A stretch of DNA of 64,000 nucleotides, from NCBI GenBank assembly GCA_036873135.1, contig JAPTYO010000007.1:11266763-11330762 (forward strand). The letters are read 5' to 3'. Origin of the DNA: Clarkia xantiana subsp. parviflora. Its lineage: Eukaryota > Streptophyta > Magnoliopsida > Myrtales > Onagraceae. The position numbers and the translations under genes were made by a program. Below are positions 34,701 to 46,462 of the stretch, one piece after another (position 1 is the first letter of the stretch; each line of letters opens with the position of its first letter). The notes under the pieces are model-generated. The model saw only the letters and a program-made list of their open reading frames with translations, was not told where the DNA came from and ran no database searches.

Positions 34701-37700
34701 CATTTGTGTTTTTCTTTGACGCTTCTGGTTTTTTGCCTTGCACTACGGTGTTATTGGTATTGTAAGCATCGGGCAATATGTAACTATTGTATGTTGTCGA
34801 GTTTTATTTTACATATTCTCAGTTGCAGAGTAGAGCGTGAGTAAGAGCTTATATGTCTTTATTGTATTGCATTTATTTTGCAAGCTCAGACATAATATGC
34901 TTCACCATAAAAGACACACCAGAATGGAAACGACCACTAGTTTTCCAATGGTTTCTGCAGTTCTAGTCCCATTGTTTATCTCATAATTTTAATCAGCGAT
35001 ATTACATGGGAGAATACTATGTGTAAAAAGTTTAAGTCGATATCTTTCATGACATTTCGGTGCTACTCTTTCATTAACCTTTAATGTTATCTCACACCAT
35101 GGTATTTTAGGAATATTGGTGCAAGCGACTGCATCCCAAGAATGTTTGTGAAAAGGTTTATAGACAGCCTCCGTTGCGTGAGTCGCTGAGAAAGGTAAAG
35201 CACAAAAGGCAAGTGTTTGTGGCAACCAAACAGAAGACAGCTCTTCTTATGGCAGCTGATTCAATTGGGGAGAAAATCCAATATGATTGTCCTGGCTTCC
35301 TACGTAACAAGCGGCAGGTATACTCTAGTTTTATTAATGTTCGTCTATACCTGTTGGATGGCATTACCAACTATTGTTCGTGTGTGCATACTTCCGTATA
35401 TATTAAAGCTTATTTTGAACTTCAACGTGAAAAGTGTAAGGCTATATTTGTGGCGCTAAGATGTAATTTAATGGCTTATGATCTCAGAAGTTTCTTCTTG
35501 TTCTGCATTAACAAGATTTTTGTTAACCGTTCTGGTTTTTTCGTTTCATTTTCACCCTGACAATTGGTTCAATGTTATCTCATTCTTACATTCTGCTAAG
35601 GGTGTAAACTTTTAGTGTCAATCAAATCCATGATTTTTCTATCTCTCCATTGGTCCTTTTAATAATTGATGAAATGGAACTTCTGTGGTGGACCAGCATC
35701 GTATGGCAGGATTAGCGGCTATAGAAATTGCCCAGAAGGTTTCGAAAGTTTGGCGTGCTCTGCAAACAGAATGGAAAAATTCTAAAAAGGGCACCCAGAA
35801 GTCCGGGAAAAGGGCAAGGAGAAGGGAAAGGGTTAATTTGCCTAGTCAAAATAGAGGTGGTGCTGGCTGTAGCACCAGTAGTTCCGCAGAAACTTCCACT
35901 TCATATGGCACCATTGAAGATAGATCCTCACATCGTGCTTCTGTATCGTGGCAAGATATTTATTCAGCAGCCGTGAGGTGGCGTCAAATTTCTGAACCTT
36001 GCGACCCGGTTGTGTGGGTTAACAAGTTGAGGTATGTCTATCTTAATCCCTTTCCTGATTATGCCAATTAAATGGATAATGAACTTTATATTATGTGCTA
36101 TGATCCTCAATGGAAAGTATGTCTGCTTATTCTGACCTATTTGTTTGGACGTTGGAGTATGAATAAATGTGCTTCCTTTTATTTTATTTGTGGCAAAAAA
36201 ATGTGTTTCTTTTGAATTTTCCAATCCCTGACATACTTGCCCTTAAAGGTCTAAATTCATGATCATTTATCGTGACTAGCTATTACAGTCAAAACCGGTA
36301 GAAGTTTATTGCTTTTTGAATGATAATGAAGATTTTCCATAGCTCCTTGAGTCCTATAATCTCTTCACAAGATTATCTTGATTGAGTTGTTTCTGAAGCT
36401 GTGAATATTATATTCACGATTTCTTCTTTATGTAAACCAGTGAAGAGTTCAATTCTGGATTTGGATCGCACACACCCATGATTCTTGGACAAGCAAAAGT
36501 TGTTCGCTACTACCCCAATTATGAAAGGTACAAGGCTTTACTACATCATACTGAATTTGTTTAAACTGCTTCTGCAAGGTCCCACCCATTCCAAAGAAAA
36601 GTACAAAGGCGAGTAACATTCTTTGCTGTGTAAGATGGATTCATAAGGTGGTTCATGGAGATTCTCCAAGTTCCTTTTCTGCAAATGAAGCTTATAAAAT
36701 GGCCTTGATGCAGGACATTAAATGTTGCCAAGGCAGTCATCAAGGAGAGGTCATATGTACACAACAGAGCAGACAGCATTATCTATTTATCTAAAGAAGG
36801 AAAACTGCAGGAGGTATGGTATTGTATAATATTGGTTGTTCTGATCCTTCCTTGAATTCCTAGAGTTTATATACCAAGTTTGTTATGGACAGATCTTGAG
36901 GATAAGCAAGAAGGTTAAATAAGTACACAGGGCGTTAAAAGTCTCCAGAATGTCCAAGTCCAGAGTGGAACTCTTAAAATAATAAAGAAATAAAAGGAGC
37001 TCCAACACCTATTAACATAAGTAGTGGGTTTGACTTTGACTAGCACACCAAGGACACCCCTTGAAACTGAAACTAATAATATGGTCAGAGGTTATCCACT
37101 ATGGCCTTACAGAAATGCAGAGGTTCTCAACGTAGTTATTCTCTCTTCCCCCTCCCCCTCCCGGAACTGGCAACTAGCTTTCTCCTTATATTTCGTCCGG
37201 AAGTTTAAAATCGCCGACAGAGAGATATAGAGCAACTCATATTTTCTAGAGCTCTACGTGTCAGTTCTTAGATCCATTTCTACTAATGTATGCTTGGAGA
37301 AATTTAAGTTTGTTTCAGCCAGTACTGTGAATGACATGCAAAATTGTTAACACGTTCTAGTTTTTAAGCTACATATTACGTGAAATAATCAGTAGTTGGC
37401 TCTGACTGATGTTGATGAAACTACATGCAGATCGAAAAGGCAAATTCTTGTGAGGATCTTTACAAAGCTGTAGGCGAGGACTTCTGGTTGGCTACATGGT
37501 GCAACAGTGGTGCATCTGAGGGGTAATTTCTCAAAATTTAAGCACATAGTCTAACTTAGGGGATTTCACGAGTATCTAACTTTATTGTGGTGAGTCCACA
37601 GGAAACAACTTGAGGGTACAAGAATCACTCTGCTGAAAATGTAAGCATTATTCAAAATTGTTGGCATAACTGATTTACTTATTCTCTTACCTTTGGCTAC

Positions 37701-38415
37701 TCTTACCTCTACTTAAAATAAAATGTTCATAGGGGAGAAAAGGGATTTGACTTCGGAATACGAACACCTTGCACCCCGGGAAGATGGGAGGACTTCAATG
37801 TGGAAATGCAAAATGCATGGGACGTACGTGAAGTCTAGATAGATTGTTAGCAGTATTTACTTTGGTTTGAATAATTCGCCCTAATAATAAATGATGTTAA
37901 CTGCAGAGTGTGTGCAATGCCTACTGTGGAGAGAGATACGGTTGTTCTGATTTTGAAATGCTGGAGAATGTGAGAGATGCAATCTTAAGGCTGACTTATT
38001 ACTGGTACAGTATCTGTCTACATATCTATGTATCTAGTAAATATGCTATTGTCGTGACGTTATATAAGAGATTGGATTGGATGGTGATGGGGACTTGTAA
38101 TAAATGTTAATTAGGTACAACTTGATGCCACTGTCAAGAGGAACAGCAGTAGTTGGGTTTGTGGTACTGCAGGGTCTGCTGCTTGCTGCAAATATGGAGA
38201 TTGGTGAGAGTATCCCAAAGGGTATACAAGTGGACTGGGATGCAATTCTGAATTTCGATCCAGAATCCTTTGTTGGATCGGTTAAGACTTGGCTTTACCC
38301 TTCTCTCCGAATGACAACATCATCTTGGAAAGAGTATCCAGATGTGCTCTCGACTCTCTCCACAACTGGATCGGTCGTTGCTGCTTTAAGCCGTTATAAC
38401 GACGATGAAGATTAA
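22701..38415 (+). CDS. SRFR1: SRFR1, TPR-repeat negative regulator of immunity
   Basis: Twenty-three exons join in frame to 1043 aa (the Arabidopsis protein is about 1050): 22701-22825, 22966-23075, 24055-24692, 24776-24820, 24978-25079, 25142-25222, 25361-25427, 30651-30751, 30861-30968, 32179-32249, 32358-32414, 33053-33161, 33933-34013, 34605-34691, 35111-35317, 35697-36031, 36441-36527, 36714-36813, 37431-37522, 37602-37640, 37733-37823, 37907-38004 and 38115-38415. An N-terminal TPR pair ([20 protein letters not shown]) is followed by a Ser-rich linker. TPR repeats from [19 protein letters not shown] to about residue 590 follow, then a conserved C-terminal region ([20 protein letters not shown]). 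SRFR1 restrains effector-triggered immunity through contacts with EDS1, R proteins and TCP factors. Intron 7 (25428-30650) was enlarged by a chimeric retroelement; introns 9 and 12 hold a duplication array and a fold-back element. The reading frame is intact. Confidence 0.95.
25954..26066 (+). repeat. 5' LTR (113 bp) of the Copia-type element
   Basis: It matches 29807-29919 at all but three positions (the first base and two C/T differences). It carries a TATATATATAAG box at about 25998, and PBS-like TGGTATCAGAGC follows immediately. The first dinucleotide is GG where the other copy has TG. At 113 bp it is far shorter than usual Copia LTRs. Confidence 0.88.
26067..26078 (+). other. Primer-binding site (initiator tRNA-Met type)
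   Basis: TGGTATCAGAGC directly abuts the LTR end. This is the standard plant LTR-retroelement primer site complementary to initiator methionine tRNA. Confidence 0.92.
26094..26320 (-). pseudogene. Captured antisense fragment of a polynucleotide phosphorylase gene
   Basis: The minus strand reads [20 protein letters not shown] and VPSEPSDFF. After a one-base shift in a T run near 26205-26212 it continues as [18 protein letters not shown] and [18 protein letters not shown]. This is the first RNase PH domain of organellar PNPase and looks most like the chloroplast enzyme. About 75 residues are present, with no intron interrupting them, broken by the frameshift. The fragment sits between the primer site and pol, where gag should be, antisense to the retroelement. 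It cannot be functional alone. The origin by transduction or capture of a host transcript is an inference. Confidence 0.87.
26345..26395 (+). repeat. 50-bp fragment matching the small LTR at 30097-30182
   Basis: The block CACCTTAAGGTTTTAGGACA followed by GTTGGT(C/T)AAGTGGTTAGTCT occurs here and at about 30131-30172 with only a few differences. It links the front of the Copia element to the tail element and implies recombination or template switching between them. Confidence 0.8.
26437..29796 (+). pseudogene. Broken Copia pol (protease, integrase, RT, RNase H)
   Basis: Domains appear in Copia order. The protease has [10 protein letters not shown] (26599-26628) and is followed by the GAG-pre-integrase zinc region ([17 protein letters not shown]). 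The integrase starts at SDIWGP and continues with SDNEREYF and [14 protein letters not shown]. Reverse transcriptase has [21 protein letters not shown] and [10 protein letters not shown]. RNase H has [19 protein letters not shown] and [13 protein letters not shown]. The frame is broken by a stop near 27232, a frameshift near 27500-27520 and a disruption near 28640-28800. Gag and its CCHC knuckle are absent, so the element is non-autonomous. It needs proteins in trans, if it moved in this form at all. Confidence 0.93.
29807..29919 (+). repeat. Second 113-bp LTR copy
   Basis: It begins TGTTAGAGATAG after the purine tract and ends GTAAGT. TCAGAGCGCGCAGG follows, which resembles the tail of a primer site rather than a genomic target site. 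Confidence 0.88.
29920..30182 (+). mobile_element. Tail of a small TRIM-like element with 86-bp LTR
   Basis: After the Copia LTR comes primer-site-like TCAGAGCGCGCAGGTTCGAG, then two copies of CACGTGATGGGCTTTC about 50 bp apart, each ending in CAGCCCACACG. A purine tract AGGGAGGAG follows, then an LTR-like block (30097-30182, TGTTGAAATAAAG to TTTCACA). The same family is seen degenerate at 4117-4312. The matching 5' LTR is missing; the Copia LTR sits in its place. Confidence 0.7.
31148..31577 (+). repeat. Tandem duplication, 215-bp unit, in SRFR1 intron 9
   Basis: GACATTTCCCTTATTTAGATT begins at 31148 and again at 31363. The copies are nearly identical through AGGCCAGCCATTTCAATAAG and GAACATGGAGGTTGAGAACA, which implies a recent event. 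Confidence 0.93.
31491..32137 (+). repeat. Second, overlapping tandem duplication, 327-bp unit
   Basis: TAGATGTGCATAGAACATGG begins at 31491 and again at 31818. About 320 bp of nearly identical sequence follows each, ending GTGTGATGCC (31809 and 32136). The first unit includes the end of the 215-bp repeat, so this event came second. Confidence 0.93.
33185..33852. mobile_element. Mutator-like fold-back element in SRFR1 intron 12, 9-bp TSD
   Basis: TTCATGTTA is repeated at 33176-33184 and 33853-33861. The ends GGGAAAAATACCCTGTGCCCC and the complement of GGAGCAAAGGGCAATTTGCCC pair imperfectly, and pairing continues through TTGGCCAT. The interior is non-coding with a GC-richer middle. It is the same structural class as the elements at 1817 and 54828. 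Confidence 0.78.
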
Positions 38416-39095
38416 CAGTAGACACCATACATTTCCTTCAATCTCCCTGGTACTCCACTGTTTCCATCCCTCAGTTTTTTTTTTTTTTTTTTCTGATAGT
38501 AATCTTTACCACTATTATTTTGTTGGCTTAAAATTACGTTGGTGTTGGTATTATTGCAGATATACTTGTCATTATGTTAGGACGGACAGCGATAGAGAGA
38601 AAAGAGAAAAACGAGTCCCTTCATCCTGTTTGTTCAGGGAGGGGAGGGGGTTGGACGTAGCAGCATTCTACTGCTAATTGTATAACTTATACAAACACTA
38701 AAACTATGTGATAGTTGTTTTTAGAAAAAAAGAATAAACAGCATGTAATTTATGAAACTCCTCCCTCTCCTATTTGTACCGACTGATGAATAACATGATT
38801 ACATCAGATAGATTATGTTGTGCTTACCAAAAGAAAACCGTAGACGGACGACGATGTTGTGCCATCTGTTATTTTCTGGTTTTCTCCTTACCGTGTCTTT
38901 TTGGCTTGGTGGGATAAGATCACCAAATTGGAAATCTTGTTTAAGATCTAATTGATTTATACATCCAAGGCAGATTATGTAAATCATCCCGGTGAATTAA
39001 CATGATGTGACCTTGGCCAAACATGAGTAATAACGGCGTTTGCATCAATCCAATTAAAAGTGTTCTTTATCTCATATCCTTCTAGCAATATAATA
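38416..39095. other. SRFR1 3' flank, nothing else recognised
   Basis: Presumably the SRFR1 3' UTR, with a T run at 38477-38492, followed by ordinary intergenic DNA between convergent genes. A short open frame at 38405-38677 is a shadow. Confidence 0.45.
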
Positions 39096-39577
39096 GGGTT
39101 AAATAACCTATAAATAGTCTAAAATTTGCTCTATGTTGAAATTTGGTATCCAAAGTATCAGTTGTTAAAATGGAATGTCACATGTTTCAATTTTGTTGAA
39201 ATTTGGTGTCTTTGCTGTTAAATATGACAGAACTTTGTAGCGTGATAAGCTAAAAAAGTTAATCCAAAAAATGCCCCTCCCTCCTTGTCAGTGTGCCCTT
39301 CACATGCCAAGGAAATGTCGAAACTACCCATGTGTCCTAAATGTCAAATTTGTTACACAATGGGTATTTTCAACATTTCATATTTCATCAAACAAGTTAT
39401 TAAAATGAACAAAATAATATAAAGGGCAATTATAATTTTGCATCATTCCATCAAATTTGGATTGAAAACCAAATTTTAACAAAATTATAACTTAGACACT
39501 CAATTTTAACATTTAAAACTTCAAACAAAAAATTTCAACATAAAGCAAACTTCATACTGTTTATAGATTCTTAACCC
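39096..39577. mobile_element. Fold-back element between SRFR1 and PUB4
   Basis: The left end GGGTTAAATAACCTATAAATAG and the right end CTGTTTATAGATTCTTAACCC are inverted copies. Pairing extends through TTTGCT.TATGTTGAAATTT and ACCAAATTT blocks. The flanks AATATAATA and AAAATAAAG match at only six of nine positions, so the target duplication is decayed or absent. It is non-coding. Confidence 0.72.
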
Positions 39578-39883
39578 AAAATAAAGTATAAACATCAAAA
39601 GCTATTAGCACTAATTAATTAATTAATTATTAACTTATACAAGAGTATAAAGTGGTAAGGATATTCTCACTTGTGTAACAAACAAATCTTAAATCTCAAC
39701 ATCTGACGACCCATATTCTATGAGAATCAATTTTTCTGTACAAAATCATGTACTAATTAAGACTGACTCACTCCACAGTCTACACCCCAATCTTACACTC
39801 AATTCAATTGTACAACAAACAGCCAACTTAACACTAAATAATAATGTATAAACAATACATACATAATATAGAAGGCCGGTCAA
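39578..39883. other. Downstream flank of PUB4
   Basis: Presumably the 3' UTR and terminator region of the minus-strand PUB4 gene. Nothing else was recognised. Confidence 0.4.
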
Positions 39884-42800
39884 TCAGCCCCTTCCACCAT
39901 TCCCGTGTCTTTGGTTTCTGAAGTAGCTGAGAAGAGCCTGTGCCTACATCAGTCCAATTATATCGTCAATTGGAACAACACACTTCACAACCAACAACAA
40001 CACTACATATACAAGGGTTAATCACTAATAAACTGTCCGAGGTTTTGGCCGTGTTGAACTGTCCGAGGTTTTGGCCATGTTAAAATTTGGTGTCTGAACT
40101 TTAAAGTGTTGAAATGGATGTCTGAGATTTTGACTTTGTTGAAATTTGGTTTTCCGTCCAAAATTGCAACATGGACCAAACCTCAGACAGTTTATCAGCT
40201 ATATACAATGAATCTAACACATTGTAGTAATGTATGTAATCTTAATTACCTTCTCTTTGGCCCTGGGGGTTCCAGTCTGTGATAGTGCCACCAGAGGCGG
40301 AACAGCTCCTTCCTGCAGCACCATACTGCAGTATCTACTACTATTGGTACACAGATGTAACAGAGCTGCCGCTGCATTTTCCTTTCCTCTAGCCGAACCC
40401 AACTCCACCACCTCCACCAGAACCGATATCCCATTCTCTTGCCCAATTGCCGTTCTTCCTTCTGGTATCGTAGCCAGATTTGCCAACACTGCCACCGCCT
40501 TATCAACCATCCCAGCTGCTGGGTCCATCAAGTCCACCAGGTACTTCACTGCCCCAGCTTGTACTATCCTCCCCTTGTTCTCATGATATATCGATAAGTT
40601 GAACAGAGCAGTCGCTGCATCTTTCTTTCCCCTAGCTGTCCCGTTCCCCAGCAACTCCACCAGGGGACCAATCGCACCCGATCTCCCGATCTTCACCTTG
40701 TTCTCCTCTATCACTGATAGACTGAATAGAGTGGCTGCAGAGTTTTCCTTCGCCTCGGGGCTCCCTGTCTCAAGAACATGTATCAAAGGCTCAATCGCAT
40801 CCGCATTTGCAATCGCAATCTTATTGTTGTCATTGATTGATAGATTCAGAAGTGCTGTCACTGAATTCTCCTGTACTTGAAGATCTTCAGAACGGAGCAG
40901 ACCCACCAGCAAGGGAATCGCACCACAGTTTGCAATCACTATTCGATTCTCCATGTTGTTCCTGGCTAGAAGCCTAATCTGACAAGTGGCTTCTCTCAGA
41001 GTGAGTACTGAATCGCTCTTAAGCCCATCAACGTGTTTTTTTACTTCAGTTTCAATACCAGAGAGGTCAGGTCTAGCCTCTGCTGCAGAAGAAGAAACCA
41101 TCCTTTGGCTTAACCTGTCTGTTGGCCTCCGCCAGATTGGATGATTTCTGGTTCTTGTCTCCAACCGTGAAGGATACTCGGGTTCTCTCTGTGGTGCAGC
41201 AGCAGCAGCAGCACGTAATTCAGATTTCATTTCCCCAGATGCATCACTGCTGTAGTCTGTAAGATGAGTTGAAACAGTGCAAGATCCATTAGTATCTCCA
41301 GTTGCTGCTTCCTGTGAATAACCTCCTTCATTAGGGTGTGCACTGGAAGCCGAAACAGCTCTTTTATGGCTCCTTCCAGTGAGCTCCTCCGCATTTGCCT
41401 CTTTTTTACCATCTAAATCTGTACTGTCTCCGAGAGTATTGGAAGATTCTACTGAGGTTGACCTAGCTATATCCCCATTGCCCAATGTTCTTGGCAGGGA
41501 ATCTGATGCTGAACGAGGATGCAATGGAGAGCGAGGCATTCCTCCAATCAGACTTCTAACGGGTGAAGAACCCCTGGTCCGAGCAGGCTCAGGGGACCTG
41601 CTGCCATTGGTGCACTGGTCTCTAAGCACTTGAGAATCAGCATGTGCAAGAAGTGGGGAAGGCTGGTTCAAGCTCATCGACTTCAACGGATCAGGCAGCT
41701 TCACGTTGTTTGATTCACACCAATTAGCAATTAGGGCCTTTACAGTGTAATTTGGTATCAAGTTGGTATGAGTCAACGTCTGTCTTGTCTTAGGACACAC
41801 TGTCAAGCCAAGCTCAAGCCATTTCCTGATAAAAGCGCGTTCATAGGTTTGTCCAGAGGCCACAATAACAGGGTCGGTCATCAGCTCAAGGGAGAGGGGA
41901 CAGCAAAAGTCTGCTGGGATTGGGACGGGGCTGGAGCACTGGGCCTGCTTTATCACTATAAGACGATCGTGCATGCAAGTTACAAGAGCAATCAATTGCT
42001 CAATAAACTCCACTTCCTCCATTTTCTCTCCACGCTCGGCAATCTCTTTCAACTTCTCAAGGGCTACAGCCTCGATAAGAATCTCCTGGTTTGACTTCAA
42101 GCTAAGAATTTCTGCAATTTTTGCGAGCAACTCAGAGCTGGATCCCACACCCTCCACTTGATCCCTCGCTGCATCTTTAATCAAAGATGATGCTTGTTCA
42201 TACTCAGCATGCTTTATTTTCTCCGCATAATGCTGTGATAATAAGAAATACCATCATATACTGGATAAAATAATGCACTTGCAGCAATTTTAATAGCTCA
42301 TATCTACAAAACTTAGGAGTAATTCCACAAACGGAAGTAATAAACATGGTTTTCAAATTTCGGGTTAAGCATTTTATCCTCCATTAGCTTGTGCACTAAT
42401 AAACTAGTCCAAATTGGCTAACTTAAAGTAGATACTTATCCAGCTAACCAAGCATGTAAACCATGAAATGAAGAAGAAACAATTAATTGATCGTCATACA
42501 ATATTTTTATTTATTTTAAAAATACTCTATTACAGAATTAGACAAATCGACTTGATAAACAACACATGTTCGATAAGTGACACATACTAGATATTACACT
42601 TAAGAAACCCAGAATGCATTCGCCCTTGTCATTGAAAAAGGAAAAGAAATTGCCATTACAAGATAACATATCTGTACACAGATATACTTGGAAAAAAGAT
42701 GAGCAAAAGCTAGAGCTGGAATACTAAATAAATGGTGAAATCAGAGTATTGACATTGTTGCTAGTGATCTCAAATTAATTGCTAGTGATTCAAAGCATTG

Positions 42801-43726
42801 AAATTGTTGCATTCATAAGCACTTAGATTTTAAAATGAGTAATGAATAAACCCTTTACTGGACAGCAGCATATGATAAGATCTGTACATACCTCAATTGA
42901 TGCTGAAGACAATCCTTCAGGAAGATCGTAATCCAACGATTTTAGAGATTGGAGAATGTCAATGCTGGCACTACGAATTTGTGATAGCAACAGCTCCACT
43001 TGGATAATCTAAAAACCATTCCAAAAACTTATAAATGAGAACATCATTACAATGAAAAGTCCACAAGATAAAACAAGAACTCCATTAACAATTAATATGC
43101 CCAAGAACTCATTTGCTACCATAGACAAACAGTTTTGATTAGATCTACTTAGCCAACAGTCTGAAACTTCAAGCACTCAAGAATAACTTTACATGCTAAA
43201 TAATGAGCTTTCTACATCTAACTTAGCCATAATGAAGCTAAAAAGGCGAGAGTAACAGAGAAAAGTAGTTCACATTCCACAAAGTCACAAGCTAAAACGG
43301 AATATGTCACCCTAAAACTAAAGAAATGTCATTTCTGTCAAGCGTGCAAGCCATGATCAACAATTCATAAGCCTAATTAAAATGATTTGGGACATAACAT
43401 TTGCAGTTTGCAATTAACTATGATGGTTTAAAACATAAACTCATACATACAAAGTAAACTTTGCTTGACAAGGGTTGCCAGCCATCAAAATAATCCTTCA
43501 GATCCTCAACAGTTTGATGAAGCTCTTCAAGTTCCTTTTTTAGTGCTTCATCTGTAGTTAATTCAGTGCCAGAAATGGAATCTAGAATTGGCTTCAAGAG
43601 CATCAATACTTCTTCTCCTGCCTCATAGTATTTCAGAGCTGGTTCTGACTTTATGCTATCAAAATTTGATAACTCGCTGTAAAAGGAGATACATTCCAAA
43701 AGTGCCTTTAGAGATGATATCTCCAT
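39884..43726 (-). CDS. PUB4: PUB4-type U-box/ARM-repeat E3 ubiquitin ligase
   Basis: Four coding exons on the minus strand join to 811 aa: 43451-43726, 42892-43008, 40250-42232 and 39884-39943. The UND region starts MEISSLKALLECISFYSEL. The U-box is at about residues 238-311 (DFCCPLSLELMTDPVIVASG, CPKTRQ). A Ser/Pro-rich linker follows. The C-terminal ARM repeats run from about residue 550 (LLVGLLRSEDLQVQENSVTA) to the end, and exon 4 supplies SYFRNQRHGNGGRG. Length and layout match PUB4 (about 826 aa) and its close paralogue PUB2. PUB4 acts in meristem maintenance, tapetum development, chloroplast turnover and immune kinase homeostasis. A 5' UTR intron (about 43734-44219) is likely from splice sites. 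The last intron carries a small fold-back insertion (40015-40199). Confidence 0.93.
40015..40199. mobile_element. 185-bp fold-back element in the last intron of PUB4
   Basis: The arms share ATAAACTGTC(C/T)GAGGTTT in opposite orientation. The flanks CATATACAA (40006-40014) and TATATACAA (40200-40208) match at eight of nine positions. The left end starts GGGTTAAT as in related elements; the right end looks shortened. Confidence 0.65.
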
Positions 43727-44538
43727 TCCACCTACACAACAATTAGTTAGTTTCAGCTCTTCCTTCCATCAATTAAATATGTATTGTTTGTAATACTCAC
43801 AATAAACACAACAGTTTCAAAATTTGAACTTTATATTTGTCGACCGAGCTGTAATAATCCAGAGGGAGAAAAAACCCATTTAAACTTTTCAAAAATCCCA
43901 ATTCAGTAACATAAATAATAATAAAAAAATAAAGAATTACAATTATCACAAATTATCTGAGATAAGAATGCATATGAATTCAGATCGCATTTCAGCGTTA
44001 CATATAATTATGTAATGCCACGGCAATAAATTTCAAAATGGAAAAAAGATTTATTGGCTAAACTTGAAGAAATGGAGTCTCTACTAAAAGCATAATTTTT
44101 TTTCCTTGGAAAAACAGTAAAATCGATAGACACCTCACATAATTAAGCAAATACAGAAATAAAAGATATTAGAAAGACGCTCTGACCATACATGAGAACG
44201 AATCGTCAAAGAACAATACCTCTGTGAAGTGAAGGAAGCTGATCCAAGACCAAATCCCAATCAAAATCTCAAGCTCGGCAGCAGCAAGGATCGAAGGAAA
44301 GGCAGCTCCTTTACCAGTTAGACTCGTCAACGCGAACCAAATTGGACATCAAAATATGAAGAACGAAACCTATTTACGCAACTGAAGTTGATGGGGAAAT
44401 TAAGGGGATTCCGGTCTAGGGTTTTTACTGGGAAGAAGAAAATGAAGATGACGACGACTTGGAGTTGGTAGGTGTGGACTTGGTTCTCTGCTTTTCTGTT
44501 TAGAACAAAATAAAATAAGAGGACTAAATGTAACTTTA
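43727..44538. promoter_or_regulatory. PUB4: 5' UTR, leader intron and promoter of PUB4
   Basis: A leader intron is suggested by a minus-strand GTATTG donor after CACAGAG (near 44220) and a GTGTAG acceptor at about 43734, just before the ATG. The remainder is presumed promoter. Confidence 0.5.
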
Positions 44539-45295
44539 GAGCATTTCCAATAGTAAAAGACATTTTGAAGGACATTTGCTGCCACATCAGCGCCACATAG
44601 ACTATGTGTCATAAAAGAGAGAAAAATAAATTTTGTCCAAAATCTTCACAATGTGCAAAACCCATTTTGGACACATTAGGCAAGCCATTTTGGATCTATA
44701 TGGTTTTTATATGATTTAAATAAATAAAATGTATTTAATTATAATTTACTTTTTAATCAACTAATTATATTATTATACATATAAATAAATATTTTATTCA
44801 AGTAATTATCTATGAAATATATAAAAAAATACATAATTTAAATCATTAATAATATTATAAAAAAGAAAATTTCATTGTATTAAATTTTTTTTTAAATAAT
44901 TAAACTACATCATTAATCACTCATAGTAGACTTAAACGGAATTTGCACGAGTATTACGAAATTGTGAAATATGTTCGATCAAGTTTTCTTGTAGTTGTCG
45001 ATGTGTCTGTTTATCACGAAGTTGGATATTATTTTTGATATACCTCTCATAGTCACAATAATATATAACATTTTATATACTACAAACATATTATTATTAT
45101 TTGTAAGTCATTTTTATTTTTGTTAAAAATAAATAAATAAATTAAATGTATTGGAAACACAAATGTCCTAAGGACAACTTAGAGGAAAGAGAAAAAAATT
45201 ATGGAGAAACAATTAGTGGTGTGGACAAAATTTGTCATTGCCTCTCACATCCACATAAGCAAATGTCTTGCAAAATTTGCCCATTAAAAGTGCTC
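44539..45295. mobile_element. PIF/Harbinger (Tourist-like) MITE with TTA duplication
   Basis: It begins GAGCATTTCCAATAG and ends ATTAAAAGTGCTC, with TTA on both sides (44536-44538 and 45296-45298). Subterminal GGACATTTG and AAATGTC blocks are mirrored. The 757-bp body is AT-rich and encodes nothing. A 3-bp TTA duplication and GAGCAT ends are typical of this superfamily. Confidence 0.85.
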
Positions 45296-46462
45296 TTAGA
45301 CCCTAAATAAACTTAAAGTATGGGGCAGGGTTATCAGAACCGGACCGTAACGGCGGTCCGCCCGAAAACCGGACCTTTAGATGGCTCGGTTTGATGAAAA
45401 GACCGGTAAGCAAGCAAACTCTGGTGAGAAACATCAAACATGCAGTAGACGTTGGCTGTAAACGAGCCGAGTCGAGCCGAGTATCTGGCAAGCTCGACTC
45501 GACACGACTCATTTTACTCGAGCTCGAACTCGGCCGGGTTTTAATTTTTCGAGTTCGAACTCGACTCGGTGCCATACTCGACGAGTTAAGAACTCGGCTC
45601 GACTCAGCTCAATAAGATTATATTTTTTTCAATTAAATCGTAAATGATGCACCTTAGCTCGAGCTCAACTTGAACTCAATATATACATATATAATATTAT
45701 TATTTAAAACTCGAGCTCGGACTCGAACTCGAATAGGCAAAAGAAAAAAGCTCGATTAGGCTCGCAAACCTCTCGAGTCGAGTACCAATGAACTCGAACT
45801 CGACTCGGTTTCAGAAAAAACTCGACTCGACTCAAAATTTAACGAGTCGAATTCGAATATCGACCGAGCCTATCTCGAGTAGGTTGACTCATTTACACGT
45901 CTACGTCTCAAACACTAGCGTGGAGTGAAGAACCCATGATTTTCTCCATGATGTTCGGCCGATTTCATAAGTTTCTTAACTCACGTATCTCATTTGTAAC
46001 AAAATCAAATTTTAAGATTTTATTTATCGACGTTTTCTTCAATGACAGTACCATCAGCTTCATTTGCGACAAAATCAATTTTTTCAGTATTCGTAAATCT
46101 CTTGCAATCTAATAAAAGTCTACTAAAGTGCTGAATAATTGTTTTTTTCCCATTGACAGAAAGGTATCTCAAACATCCAATCTACGACTGCATTATATAC
46201 TTGCCCAATTTAACCAACGGAAAGTCCTCGCAGGCAAGAACAAACCCAGCATTGATGCTATGTAATCATCAATGATCCATAAACAAAACACCATTAGATC
46301 CACAAATTAACCCGAGCCATCCGAAAGCTACAAGAAGTGAATCTGGGTGGCGTGTCATGCAGTGAATTTAACGATTACCCAAAAAACTTCACAAATCTCA
46401 TCACCTAGTCTTTAGTGCCCAGCAGACGAATATGCATATACTATCTAAGAGACAGGGATTCA
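45296..46462. other. Intergenic with two decayed MITE-like segments
   Basis: 45320-45400 resembles the left half of the MITE at 60371-60647 (GGTTATCAGAACCGGACCG). 45440-45905 is rich in CTCGA(A/G)CTCG and GAGTCGAG, bounded by TGTAAACGAGCCGAG and GACTCATTTACACG, an hAT-type arrangement without a firm target duplication. The final 500 bp is FEN1 3' flank. Confidence 0.55.
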